DNA from: an uncultured Collinsella sp.
GTDB taxonomy: Bacteria > Actinomycetota > Coriobacteriia > Coriobacteriales > Coriobacteriaceae
Direction of reading: 5' to 3'
DNA: 16,985 nt
NCBI GenBank assembly: GCA_900549355.1
Contig: UROA01000022.1
Location: forward strand, 1-16,985
Part shown: in pieces, positions 1 to 7,309 of the stretch
Position numbering within the stretch: the stretch's first letter is position 1
Layout: each line of letters opens with the position of its first letter
Notes under the pieces: model-generated
Databases searched by the model: none
What the model was told of the DNA's origin: nothing
What the model saw: the letters and a program-made list of their open reading frames with translations, nothing else
Translations under genes and position numbers: made by a program

Positions 1-633
1 AACCGCGCCAGCAACCCGCGTGCCGGACAATGGACGAACGCGATGAGCCACAACATGATCGCCGACTACAAGCGGTTCCTCATGACCGACGGCGAGGGGA
101 TCCGCTGCTCGCTGTACGTCTCCGGCTGCCCATTCCACTGCGAAGGCTGCTACAACTCGTCGATCTGGGATTTCCGCGCCGGCCACGAATACAACGACCG
201 GCTCGAAGCTCAGATCATGGCCGATCTGAGCCTGCCGTACGTGCAGGGCATCACCTTCCTCGGGGGTGAGCCGCTGCTCAACACCGGCGTGCTGCTGCCG
301 CTTTCACGCAAGATCCGTGAGCGGTTCGGCCGCACCAAGGACATTTGGTGCTGGACGGGCTACACGTGGGAGGAGCTCATGCGCGAAGGCGAAAGCCCCG
401 ACAAGCGTGAACTGCTCGAACAGATCGATATCCTCGTGGATGGCCGGTATATCAAGGATCTGCACGATTCGCTGCTGCAGTTCCGGGGCAGCTCCAACCA
501 GCGCATCATCGATGTACCCAAGTCGTTGGAAAGCGGGCAGGTGGTGCTGTGGTCGAAACTACACGATCAGACGCGGTTCATTCCCGAAATCTACGGCAAG
601 GACCGCGTCGCAGGGGAGGGGGCAGCTTCCTGA
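1..633 (+). CDS. nrdG: Anaerobic ribonucleoside-triphosphate reductase activating protein, 5' end outside the window
   Basis: NrdG is a radical SAM enzyme that installs the glycyl radical on the class III reductase NrdD, allowing dNTP synthesis without oxygen; it acts in the cytoplasm. The CX3CX2C [4Fe-4S] motif reads CPFHCEGC (C29, C33, C36 counted from the ATG at 43), followed by an FLGGEP motif that matches the SAM-binding GGE region, and the ILVDGRYI stretch typical of NrdG. From the ATG at 43 it would be 196 residues, close to a normal NrdG. However, the frame is open back to base 1, and that part reads NPRAGQW, which resembles the N-terminal segment of NrdG proteins. I therefore treat the true start as upstream of the window. 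nrdD is probably just upstream (inference). Glu codons are a mix of GAA and GAG, unlike the GAG-dominated genes further right. Confidence 0.9.
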   Translation, partial: NRASNPRAGQWTNAMSHNMIADYKRFLMTDGEGIRCSLYVSGCPFHCEGCYNSSIWDFRAGHEYNDRLEAQIMADLSLPYVQGITFLGGEPLLNTGVLLPLSRKIRERFGRTKDIWCWTGYTWEELMREGESPDKRELLEQIDILVDGRYIKDLHDSLLQFRGSSNQRIIDVPKSLESGQVVLWSKLHDQTRFIPEIYGKDRVAGEGAAS

Positions 634-665
634 ATGGTTTCGAACGGTTCGTGTACGGACGGTTG

Positions 666-746
666 GAATTAGGCAAGCTGACTATATTCGTTGTCTAATT
701 ATGCGTCGTGTCGTGCGCTTTATGCGATACCGTGCCGAATTAGGCA
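666..746. promoter_or_regulatory. Repeated GAATTAGGCA boxes upstream of the activase gene
   Basis: The 211-base gap between nrdG and the next gene holds two exact direct copies of GAATTAGGCA (666-675 and 737-746). An inverted, 8-of-10 copy lies between them (TGTCTAATTA, 692-701). The first copy and the inverted one form an imperfect dyad TTAGGCA...TGTCTAA. The spacing and placement before a start codon fit a transcription factor operator, but I recognise no known regulator motif and see no clear -10/-35 pair. Confidence 0.3.
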
Positions 747-844
747 GGGGCACAGACTACCATTACATACTTGGATAACCGGGGCAGGGCGTTCGTGTCG
801 GCACGGACGCAACCCGGCGGATGAGAACGATAGAGGTACAGTAC

Positions 845-1702
845 ATGGTCGAAGCAGCAGTTACCGCAGACAACACCTGCGATACGAAGCCGTTGCGCGT
901 AGGTCTTGACATCGGTTCCACCACGGTGAAGGCCGTGGTGCTCGATCAGACCGATTCGCTCGACGCGGTGCTCTTCTCCGATTACCGTCGCCACCACGCC
1001 AACGTGCGTGCCACCGTGGCGGGCCTGCTGGAGGACATCCACAAAGAACTTGAGGCCCGTGGCCGCGGCGACGAGCCGATTCGTCTGGCCATCACCGGTT
1101 CCGGCGGCCTTGCCTTGGCCGATAATCTCCATGTGCCGTTCGTGCAGGAGGTCATCGCCGAGACCCGCGCCATCGACGAGGAATATCCGCAAGCCGACGT
1201 CATTATCGAACTTGGCGGTGAGGACGCCAAGATCACATATCTGAAGCCGACTCCGGAACAGCGCATGAACGGTTCCTGCGCAGGCGGTACCGGCGCATTC
1301 ATCGACCAGATGGCAACACTGCTCGACACCGACGCCGCTGGTCTGAACGAAATGGCCGCGCAATACGAAACCCTGTATCCGATCGCATCACGTTGCGGCG
1401 TGTTCGCCAAAACCGATTTGCAGCCGCTTATCAACGATGGCGCGGCCAAACCGGATCTGGCCGCATCGATCTTCACCGCAGTGGCCACGCAAACCATTGC
1501 AGGCCTTGCCTCCGGACGCCCGATTCACGGAACCGTGATCTTCCTGGGGGGTCCGTTGTTCTTCATGTCCGAGCTGCGAGCCGCGTTCAAGCGGGCGCTC
1601 GACGGCAAAGTGGACGAATTCATTGTTCCGACCGATGCTCACCTGTATGTGGCATACGGTGCCGCATTGCAGGCCGATCAGGATGGTGACGACCTTGACT
1701 AA
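845..1702 (+). CDS. BcrAD/BadFG-type 2-hydroxyacyl-CoA dehydratase activase (ASKHA ATPase)
   Basis: Activases of the HgdC/BcrAD/BadFG family are iron-sulfur ASKHA-fold ATPases that couple ATP hydrolysis to low-potential electron transfer onto a 2-hydroxyacyl-CoA dehydratase. Visible motifs are the phosphate-1 loop GLDIGSTTVK (residues 20-29), IELGGEDAKI, the cysteine loop NGSCAGGTGAF, and SRCGVFAKTDLQPLINDGA. At 285 residues it has the usual single-domain length. I chose the ATG at 845, with GAGG at 833-836 eight bases upstream, over the in-frame ATG at 821, which has only a weak Shine-Dalgarno. The stop overlaps the next gene by 20 bases. In many relatives this domain and the next gene's activase domain form one polypeptide, so this may be a natural split or a frameshift. 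The substrate is unknown. Confidence 0.85.
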   Translation: MVEAAVTADNTCDTKPLRVGLDIGSTTVKAVVLDQTDSLDAVLFSDYRRHHANVRATVAGLLEDIHKELEARGRGDEPIRLAITGSGGLALADNLHVPFVQEVIAETRAIDEEYPQADVIIELGGEDAKITYLKPTPEQRMNGSCAGGTGAFIDQMATLLDTDAAGLNEMAAQYETLYPIASRCGVFAKTDLQPLINDGAAKPDLAASIFTAVATQTIAGLASGRPIHGTVIFLGGPLFFMSELRAAFKRALDGKVDEFIVPTDAHLYVAYGAALQADQDGDDLD

Positions 1703-4700
1703 GCATTACGAAGCACGAACCTGCGCCGACCTGCTGGCGCGACTGGACGAACTGGAAAACCTGCCGTCCAACACTCCGACCATGCCTCCGCTGTTCGCTA
1801 CCGAAGCGGATCGCACCGCATTCAACGAACGACATCATCGCGAGCATATCCATCAAGGCACGCTCGAAGGGGCCCAAGGACCGCACTTCCTGGGCATCGA
1901 CGCCGGTTCCACCACCATCAAAGCGACATTGGTGAACGACGATCGAGAAATTGTATGGTCCTCTTATGCGACCAACGAAGGCAGTCCGTTGACGGCAGCC
2001 GTGCAGATCGTTAAAAAAATCCAAGCCGAACTACCCGAAGGCGCATGGATCGCACGATCCTGTGCGACCGGCTACGGCGAAGGCCTCATCACCACCGGCC
2101 TGCACCTTGACGAAGGTGTAGTGGAAACCATGGCTCACTATCGTGGTGCCGAAATGGTAAGCCCGGGAGTCACCGCCGTCATTGATATCGGCGGCCAAGA
2201 CATGAAATATCTCGCCATCAACGATGGTGTGATCGACTCCATCGCAGTGAACGAAGCATGCTCGTCCGGCTGCGGATCGTTCCTGCAAACGTTCGCCATT
2301 TCCATGGGCCTGACCATTCAGGAATTCACCCAAGCGGCGCTTAACTCCACCCATCCGGTCGATTTGGGCTCCCGGTGCACCGTGTTCATGAACTCGTCCG
2401 TGAAGCAGGCGCAAAAGGAAGGCGCCACGGTGGGCGACATCGCGGCCGGCCTGTCCTATTCCGTCATCAAGAATGCCCTGTTCAAGGTCATTAAGCTGCG
2501 CGACCCCAAGGAGATCGGCAGCCAGGTGATCGTTCAGGGCGGCACCTTTATGTCCGATGCCACGCTGCGCGCATTTGAGCAGCTCACCGGCGTACATGCC
2601 GTGCGCCCTGACATCGCCGGCTGCATGGGTGCCTATGGTGCTGCTCTGCTCGCCCGCGATCGCGCCGGCGCCGATGGCACCTCGACCATCCTTTCGGCCG
2701 AGGATATCGCGCACCTCACCGTGACGCAAAAGCACGTCCGCTGCGGCCGTTGCTCCAACAACTGCCAGCTTACCGTCAACGACTTTGGCGGCGGCAGGCG
2801 CTTCATTACCGGCAACCGCTGCGAGAAAGGCGCTGGCCACAAAAAGCAAAAGACCGAGGCCCCCAACCTCTTCAAAAAGAAAAACGAGCTGCTCTTTAAC
2901 CGCGAGGTCCTGAGTCCCGACGAGGCTCCGCGCGGCACCGTCGGCATCCCACGCACGCTCAACATGTACGAGAACTACCCCTTCTGGCATGCGTTCTTTA
3001 CGCGCCTGGGCTTTAGCGTGCAGCTGTCCGACCAGTCGAGCAAAAAGACCTACCAGGCGGGCATCGAGTCCATGCCGTCCGAGAGCGTGTGCTATCCGGC
3101 CAAGATGAGCCATGGCCATGTGATGAACCTCATCGACCGTGACGTCGACTTCATCTGGATGCCCTGCGTGCGCTGGGAGCGCAAGGAGGACCCGACTGCC
3201 GGTAACTGCTATAACTGCCCCATTGTCATGAGCTACCCCACGGCGTTGGCACTCAACATCGACGAGATCCGCGAGCAGAACATCGAGTTCCTGTACCCGT
3301 TTGTGCCCTATCACGACAAGACCGAGCTCAAGCGCCGTCTGTACCAGGTGCTCGCCGTCGACCGCGTGGCCGATGCTGAGGCCGGTCGCGGTCGCGTGCG
3401 CGGTCCCAAGATCACGCGCTCCGAGGTCGATGCCGCCGTCAACGCTGCCTTTGAGGCCGATGCGCGTTTCCACGAGGACATCCAGACCATGGGCGAGGAG
3501 GCCCTTAAGTGGGTCGAGGACCACGGCGGCCACGGCATTGTGCTCGCCGGCCGCCCCTACCATAACGACCCCGAGATCAACCACGCCCTGCCCGAGCTTA
3601 TCTCGAGCTTTGGCTTTGCGGTCTTTACCGAGGACTCGCTTGCGCATCTGGTGAAGCCCGAGCGCCCCATCCGCGTCGTCGACCAGTGGATGTACCACAG
3701 CCGCCTGTACGCCGTCGCCCGCTTTGTGACGATGCGCAACGACCTGGACCTGATCCAGCTCAACTCTTTCGGCTGCGGTCTCGATGCCCTGACCACCGAC
3801 CAGGTGCAGGAGATTCTGGAGGCCAGCGGCAAGATCTACACCGTGCTCAAGATCGACGAGGTGTCCAACCTGGGCGCCGCGCGCATCCGCATCCGCTCGC
3901 TCATGGCAGCGCTTAAGGACCAGGAGGCCGAGCGCCTGGCCGAGGCCACGGCCGCGGGCGAGGCCTACGAGCAGGGCGATGCCGCGCCGGTGACACCCTC
4001 CACGGATGCTCCCGCGTTCGCGAGCCGCAAGTACACGTTCGAGGCACAGCGTGAGAGCGCATCGACCGCGTGGCCCAAGGTGCCCTTTACCGAGCAGATG
4101 CGCGACGAGGGCTACACCATCCTGTGTCCGCAGATGGCGCCGATCCACTTTGACCTGGTCAAAGAGGTGTTCCGCGGTGCCGGCTACAATTTGGAGCTGC
4201 TGCCCTCGACCGATCACGACGCCGTCGAGGCCGGCCTGCGCTATGTGAACAATGACATCTGCTATCCGTCCATTTTGGTGACGGGCCAGATTATGGAGGC
4301 CATCGAGAGCGGCCGGTACGACTTGTCCAAGACGGCCGTGGTTATCAGCCAGACCGGCGGCGGCTGCCGTGCCACCAACTACATCGCACTCATCCGCAAG
4401 GCCCTGCGCGAGAGCGGCCACCCCGAGATCCCGGTGATCTCGCTTTCGGCCGTGGCGCTGGGCGAGGACAACCCCGGCTTTAAGATTACGCCGGCGCTGC
4501 TTAAGCAGGCAGTCTACGCGGTGCTCTTTGGCGACGTGATGATGCAGATGCTCTACCGCTGCCGCCCGTACGAGGCCACGCCCGGTGCTGCCAATACACT
4601 CTACGAGGAGTACATGGCACGAGCCCGCAAGCTGGCGCCCAAGTTCAACCGCCACAACTACACCAAGCTGTGCCGCGAGGCCATCCGCGCGTTCGACACC

Positions 4701-5465
4701 ATGCCGCTCGTGGGCGAGGGTACCAAGCCGCGCGTGGGCGTGGTCGGCGAGATCTTGGTCAAGTTCCATCCCACAGCCAACAACCACGTGGTCGATGTCA
4801 TCGAGCGCGAGGGCTGCGAGGCCGTAGTGCCGGGCCTGCTCGACTTCTTCCTGTACTCCATGAGTAACGCCGAGCTGCAGAAGGACGAGCTGGGAAGCTC
4901 TGCTACCACGCGCGCTGGTATGCAGGCGCTCATCAAGCTCGTGGACTGGATGCGCACGCCGGTGGAGGAGATGCTCGAAAAGTCCCGCCGCTTTGAGGCG
5001 CCCGAGCGCATCGGCACCATGGCCGACAAGGCCCGCACGGTGCTCTCGGTGTGCAACAACATGGGCGAGGGCTGGCTGCTCACGGCCGAGATGCTCGACC
5101 TGATTGACCACGGTGCGCCCAACATCATCTGCACGCAGCCCTTCGCGTGCCTGCCCAACCACGTGGTAGGTAAGGCTGTGATCAAGGAGCTGCGCCGTCA
5201 GCATCCCGAGAGCAACATCGTCGCGGTGGACTACGACCCCGGCGCGTCCGAGGTCAACCAGCTCAACCGTATTAAGCTCATGATCAGCGTGGCCAAGGAA
5301 AACATGCGCGCCGGCAAGGGCTTTAAGCTTGAGAAGGTGGCGCCGCTCGCGATGGACGAAGTCACCGGCCAGATGCGTGCCCACGATGGCTGCGTGATCT
5401 GCGGCTCGGTCGATGAGAGTGCTGTGGCGTCGGTCGCTGAGCGCCTGGGACGCGGTGTGAAGTAG
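1683..5465 (+). CDS. Large acyl-CoA dehydratase activase-related fusion (activase + DUF2229 + dehydratase-like)
   Basis: This 1260-residue protein joins a second BcrAD/BadFG ATPase domain (about 65-320; GIDAGSTTIK at 71-80, DIGGQDMKYL, NEACSSGCGSF, GSRCTVFMNSSVKQAQKEG) to a Cys-rich linker (CGRCSNNC near 353, then NRCEKG). A DUF2229/activase-associated domain follows (from about 418, GIPRTLNMYENYPFW; ESVCYPAKMSHG), then a 2-hydroxyacyl-CoA dehydratase D-like region (from about 805; NNDICYPSI, TGGGCRATN, CNNMGEGW, QPFACLPNHV). The metabolic substrate of this fusion family is not established. The ATG at 1683 lies inside the previous gene; the in-frame ATG at 1623 would deepen the overlap and adds residues unlike the family. 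Codon use changes inside the gene: before about 2430 Glu is almost always GAA, and after about 2510 almost always GAG (exceptions at 4977, 5298 and 5358). A partial second copy of its 3' end lies at 10739-10945. Confidence 0.85.
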   Translation: MVTTLTKHYEARTCADLLARLDELENLPSNTPTMPPLFATEADRTAFNERHHREHIHQGTLEGAQGPHFLGIDAGSTTIKATLVNDDREIVWSSYATNEGSPLTAAVQIVKKIQAELPEGAWIARSCATGYGEGLITTGLHLDEGVVETMAHYRGAEMVSPGVTAVIDIGGQDMKYLAINDGVIDSIAVNEACSSGCGSFLQTFAISMGLTIQEFTQAALNSTHPVDLGSRCTVFMNSSVKQAQKEGATVGDIAAGLSYSVIKNALFKVIKLRDPKEIGSQVIVQGGTFMSDATLRAFEQLTGVHAVRPDIAGCMGAYGAALLARDRAGADGTSTILSAEDIAHLTVTQKHVRCGRCSNNCQLTVNDFGGGRRFITGNRCEKGAGHKKQKTEAPNLFKKKNELLFNREVLSPDEAPRGTVGIPRTLNMYENYPFWHAFFTRLGFSVQLSDQSSKKTYQAGIESMPSESVCYPAKMSHGHVMNLIDRDVDFIWMPCVRWERKEDPTAGNCYNCPIVMSYPTALALNIDEIREQNIEFLYPFVPYHDKTELKRRLYQVLAVDRVADAEAGRGRVRGPKITRSEVDAAVNAAFEADARFHEDIQTMGEEALKWVEDHGGHGIVLAGRPYHNDPEINHALPELISSFGFAVFTEDSLAHLVKPERPIRVVDQWMYHSRLYAVARFVTMRNDLDLIQLNSFGCGLDALTTDQVQEILEASGKIYTVLKIDEVSNLGAARIRIRSLMAALKDQEAERLAEATAAGEAYEQGDAAPVTPSTDAPAFASRKYTFEAQRESASTAWPKVPFTEQMRDEGYTILCPQMAPIHFDLVKEVFRGAGYNLELLPSTDHDAVEAGLRYVNNDICYPSILVTGQIMEAIESGRYDLSKTAVVISQTGGGCRATNYIALIRKALRESGHPEIPVISLSAVALGEDNPGFKITPALLKQAVYAVLFGDVMMQMLYRCRPYEATPGAANTLYEEYMARARKLAPKFNRHNYTKLCREAIRAFDTMPLVGEGTKPRVGVVGEILVKFHPTANNHVVDVIEREGCEAVVPGLLDFFLYSMSNAELQKDELGSSATTRAGMQALIKLVDWMRTPVEEMLEKSRRFEAPERIGTMADKARTVLSVCNNMGEGWLLTAEMLDLIDHGAPNIICTQPFACLPNHVVGKAVIKELRRQHPESNIVAVDYDPGASEVNQLNRIKLMISVAKENMRAGKGFKLEKVAPLAMDEVTGQMRAHDGCVICGSVDESAVASVAERLGRGVK

Positions 5466-5512
5466 CTAAATTATTCCGACGCTAACAGCGGCTTGCCGAA
5501 ATAATGTGTGAG

Positions 5513-5544
5513 GCGCGGTGGCGGCCATCTGGCTGTCGCCGCGC
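5513..5544 (+). terminator. Rho-independent terminator of the dehydratase gene
   Basis: A 14-pair stem (5513-5526 with 5531-5544, including several G-U pairs in RNA) closes an ATCT loop and is followed by a pyrimidine/T-rich run (TATCTTTCTCT). It begins 48 bases after the dehydratase stop. A smaller stem-loop sits just before it at 5470-5505 (ATTATTCCGAC against GCCGAAATAAT). Confidence 0.7.
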
Positions 5545-5812
5545 TATCTTTCTCTGGCTTGGTCTGGGGCGGTGCTGACAATGAATGATGCGGTCAGTGC
5601 TCGGCTCAACCCGCTGAGAAGGTGGGGCTGAGCCATTTATTTCGGAAGTGGGGCACAGGCTTGCGGGTGGTGAGTGGGTCACTGATTTGGCAAGAGTCTG
5701 TCAGGCCCTCGTTGTTTTCTCTCGGAATACTTCAAAAAACATGGGCTGACCCACGCTTCTGTTCTGGCGGAATACGTTGCTGTTTTGCATGGAATTAGCA
5801 TGCCCGTCACAT
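5545..5812. other. Intergenic boundary between the dehydratase terminator and the LysR gene
   Basis: I see no convincing gene here. A hairpin at 5603-5634 (GGCTCA against TGAGCC, with inner CCC/GGG, followed by ATTTATTT) could serve as a second or bidirectional terminator between the two converging genes. Composition shifts from GC-rich to visibly AT-richer at roughly 5690-5810, so the left edge of the acquired cassette probably falls here. I found no target-site duplication or recombinase gene. Confidence 0.4.
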
Positions 5813-6769
5813 TCAGCTGGAAAGGTCTCCTCTTTCAGCGCTTTTTAAACATCGAGAGAGCTGGCGTGCCTCAAGTTGAATGCAGCTTATCGCGTGATGA
5901 GTTTGCGCTTGGGTATCGTTTGAATTTGAAACGCAGTAAAAAGGGATTGATATTCTGTCTTGTTCGTCTAGGCAAACGATTTTTGCTGGATAGCCTATCC
6001 TGAATTGAGACGCTTGTGAGGCTATGGTCAGAATAATCCCATGCTTATGAATCAGAAAATCGGACAAATTTTGCTGGTCTGCTAAGTTAATATTCTCGTA
6101 GGAAGGGGAAAGGCCCAGATGGTTAAATACTGAGTTTATTCTCTTTCGACAATATCGAATGTCACAGGTGTTTGCAATTGGATATCGAGCCACCGCGTTT
6201 AGATTTGCCGTTGCGCGACTAGCTAATGGGTGACTGCTTTCAACTAAGAGGTTGACTTCGGCATTCAATAAAAAATGTGATTCAAAAAGATTGGTGTCTA
6301 CTTGTCCAGCGACAATTGCAATGTCGATTTGTCTGTCAAGTAGAAGGGATAAACACGTTCCGCCGTCGTCATATCTGGAAACAGTAAACTTACCGCCCTT
6401 ATACTTTTTCGAAAGCCTGTTCAGTGTGGGCTGGTTGAACCAGCTTGCGAGTATTGGTGCTAGTCCGACTGCAACGCGTGTCAAACGTGTCTGGGTTATT
6501 TTTATCTTTTCACGCGTGATTTGCGCATACGCTTGAATTCCCTCAACTGAAGTAAGTACATCTAATGCTATAGGAAGGATTTCCTCTCCATAGTTTGTTA
6601 GATGTAGAATACTGCCTCTTTTTTCGAACAGCTTCAGACCAAGTTCAGATTCCAATGCTCGAATGCCTTTTGAAACAGCTTGCGGCGAAACGCTTAATAT
6701 AGTTGCTGCATCCGAGTAATTCTGATAATCAAATACCTTTATGAAATACTGCAGCTGAACAACATTCAC
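5813..6769 (-). CDS. LysR-type transcriptional regulator
   Basis: At 318 residues this has normal LysR length. It has an N-terminal winged helix-turn-helix (about 1-60: LQYFIKVFDYQNYSDAA, then VSPQAVSKGIRALESELG and LKLFEKRG). A linker helix and a periplasmic-binding-like effector domain follow (about 90-300; VAVGLAPILASW at its start, IDIAIVAGQ in the middle). The start is GTG at 6769, with AAGGA seven bases upstream. It diverges from the RiPP operon across a 158-base AT-rich gap, the classic arrangement in which a LysR protein controls itself and the divergent operon in response to a small co-inducer. The ligand is unknown. Base composition matches the RiPP genes rather than the GC-rich flanks, so it probably travelled with them. 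Confidence 0.9.
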   Translation of the reverse strand: MNVVQLQYFIKVFDYQNYSDAATILSVSPQAVSKGIRALESELGLKLFEKRGSILHLTNYGEEILPIALDVLTSVEGIQAYAQITREKIKITQTRLTRVAVGLAPILASWFNQPTLNRLSKKYKGGKFTVSRYDDGGTCLSLLLDRQIDIAIVAGQVDTNLFESHFLLNAEVNLLVESSHPLASRATANLNAVARYPIANTCDIRYCRKRINSVFNHLGLSPSYENINLADQQNLSDFLIHKHGIILTIASQASQFRIGYPAKIVCLDEQDRISIPFYCVSNSNDTQAQTHHAISCIQLEARQLSRCLKSAERGDLSS

Positions 6770-6833
6770 CAGAATTTCCTTAGGTTGAATTTTTAATCAG
6801 TCTAAGTGTAAATTAAATAATGTTAAACAAGGC

Positions 6834-6858
6834 AAACAAATTGTTTCATCTAGTACAA
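6834..6858. promoter_or_regulatory. Candidate LysR operator between the regulator and the RiPP operon
   Basis: The divergent intergenic region holds a perfect odd-length palindrome AAACAAATTGTTT (6834-6846). Overlapping it is TTGT-N10-ACAA (6841-6858), close in form to the T-N11-A dyad of LysR sites. A further AAACAA occurs at 6825-6830. Downstream, TTTTGAC is tandemly repeated just before TATAAC (6895-6900), which could be the -10 of the operon, but no -35 box sits at the usual 16-18 base distance. The assignment rests on form and position only. Confidence 0.35.
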
Positions 6859-6927
6859 AAAGTTATCAAACAGCTTTTGACTTTTTGACCAAAGTATAAC
6901 TAGGCCTAGAACGAGAAAGGAGCCATT

Positions 6928-7098
6928 GTGGATTGGATACAGCCAACTCAAACACCTAACGATATTGCTTTGCTATCAAGTTGGTGTCCTTGTCAGGGCG
7001 CAAAATGTCAAGGGCGCTGTAATCCCTGGGGGATGTGTGCCGTGTACACGGGCGGGAATTGCCGCGCATTTCAACATTGCGGTATACACGTTAGCTAG
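6928..7098 (+). CDS. Cys-rich RiPP precursor peptide 1 (56 residues, GTG start)
   Basis: This short ORF begins at GTG 6928, five bases after a strong Shine-Dalgarno AAAGGAG (6916-6922), and ends at TAG 7096-7098. The peptide has seven cysteines at 20, 22, 27, 31, 37, 45 and 51, all in the C-terminal two thirds, after a Cys-free leader that begins VDWIQPTQTPND. It is the first gene of an operon with a second Cys-rich peptide, a radical SAM/SPASM enzyme and an ABC exporter, so it is very likely a modified-peptide precursor with thioether-type crosslinks or other Cys-directed changes. The Cys-dense core and short leader recall the Cys-rich peptides paired with Clo7bot-type radical SAM maturases in clostridia, but I cannot confirm family membership. 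There is no double-glycine motif. A 118-codon frame starting at TTG 6926 covers the same bases and can hide this gene. Confidence 0.8.
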   Translation: MDWIQPTQTPNDIALLSSWCPCQGAKCQGRCNPWGMCAVYTGGNCRAFQHCGIHVS

Positions 7099-7106
7099 GA
7101 GCTCCG

Positions 7107-7271
7107 ATGGAATATATTCAAAAGCCAGTGAATACTCAGATGCCTGCTTCGTCTCGAGATATTTCTACGTGTGTGTCCTGTGCAGCACATATTTGTTGGA
7201 GTTATTCAGGGGGAGGACCGTGTGGCCTGAGGATCTGCATTACCAAATTTTGTGGCTGGAATTACTCCTAA
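7107..7271 (+). CDS. Cys-rich RiPP precursor peptide 2 (54 residues)
   Basis: This ORF starts at ATG 7107 and stops at TAA 7269-7271. Its Shine-Dalgarno AGGAG (7097-7101) overlaps the TAG stop of peptide 1, so the two are probably translationally coupled. It has six cysteines at 22, 25, 30, 39, 44 and 49, and Gly/aromatic residues in the core (WSYSGGGPCG; CGWNYS at the end). The leader begins MEYIQKPVNTQ, matching the aromatic-Ile-Gln-(Lys)-Pro start of peptide 1 (WIQP against YIQKP), which suggests one maturase recognises both. The core sequences and Cys spacing otherwise differ, as in two-component peptide systems or diversified precursor sets. Product structure, target and activity are unknown. 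Confidence 0.8.
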   Translation: MEYIQKPVNTQMPASSRDISTCVSCAAHICWSYSGGGPCGLRICITKFCGWNYS

Positions 7272-7309
7272 TGGCAGGTTGAAATATTGAAATATGCAAC
7301 GGAGTAGAA

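Noticed and set aside
1623..1682. Upstream in-frame ATG for the large dehydratase fusion
   Set aside because: The added residues overlap the conserved end of the first activase in another frame and do not resemble the family.
2031..5384. An 1117-codon open frame on the minus strand opposite the dehydratase gene
   Set aside because: It is an antisense shadow caused by high GC at third codon positions; the plus-strand frame carries all known family motifs.
5785..6003. 72-codon plus-strand ORF at the 3' end of the LysR gene
   Set aside because: It is mostly antisense to the LysR coding region and has no ribosome site or recognisable product.
6874..6900. Classic sigma-70 promoter from TTGACT and TATAAC for the RiPP operon
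   Set aside because: The two boxes are only about 12 bases apart, too close for a standard promoter; the -10 may be real but the -35 is not convincing.
6926..7282. A 118-codon ORF starting at TTG that covers both precursor peptides
   Set aside because: Its TTG is only three bases from the Shine-Dalgarno, its protein has no recognisable features, and the two short frames it hides have proper ribosome sites and Cys-rich products with matching leaders.
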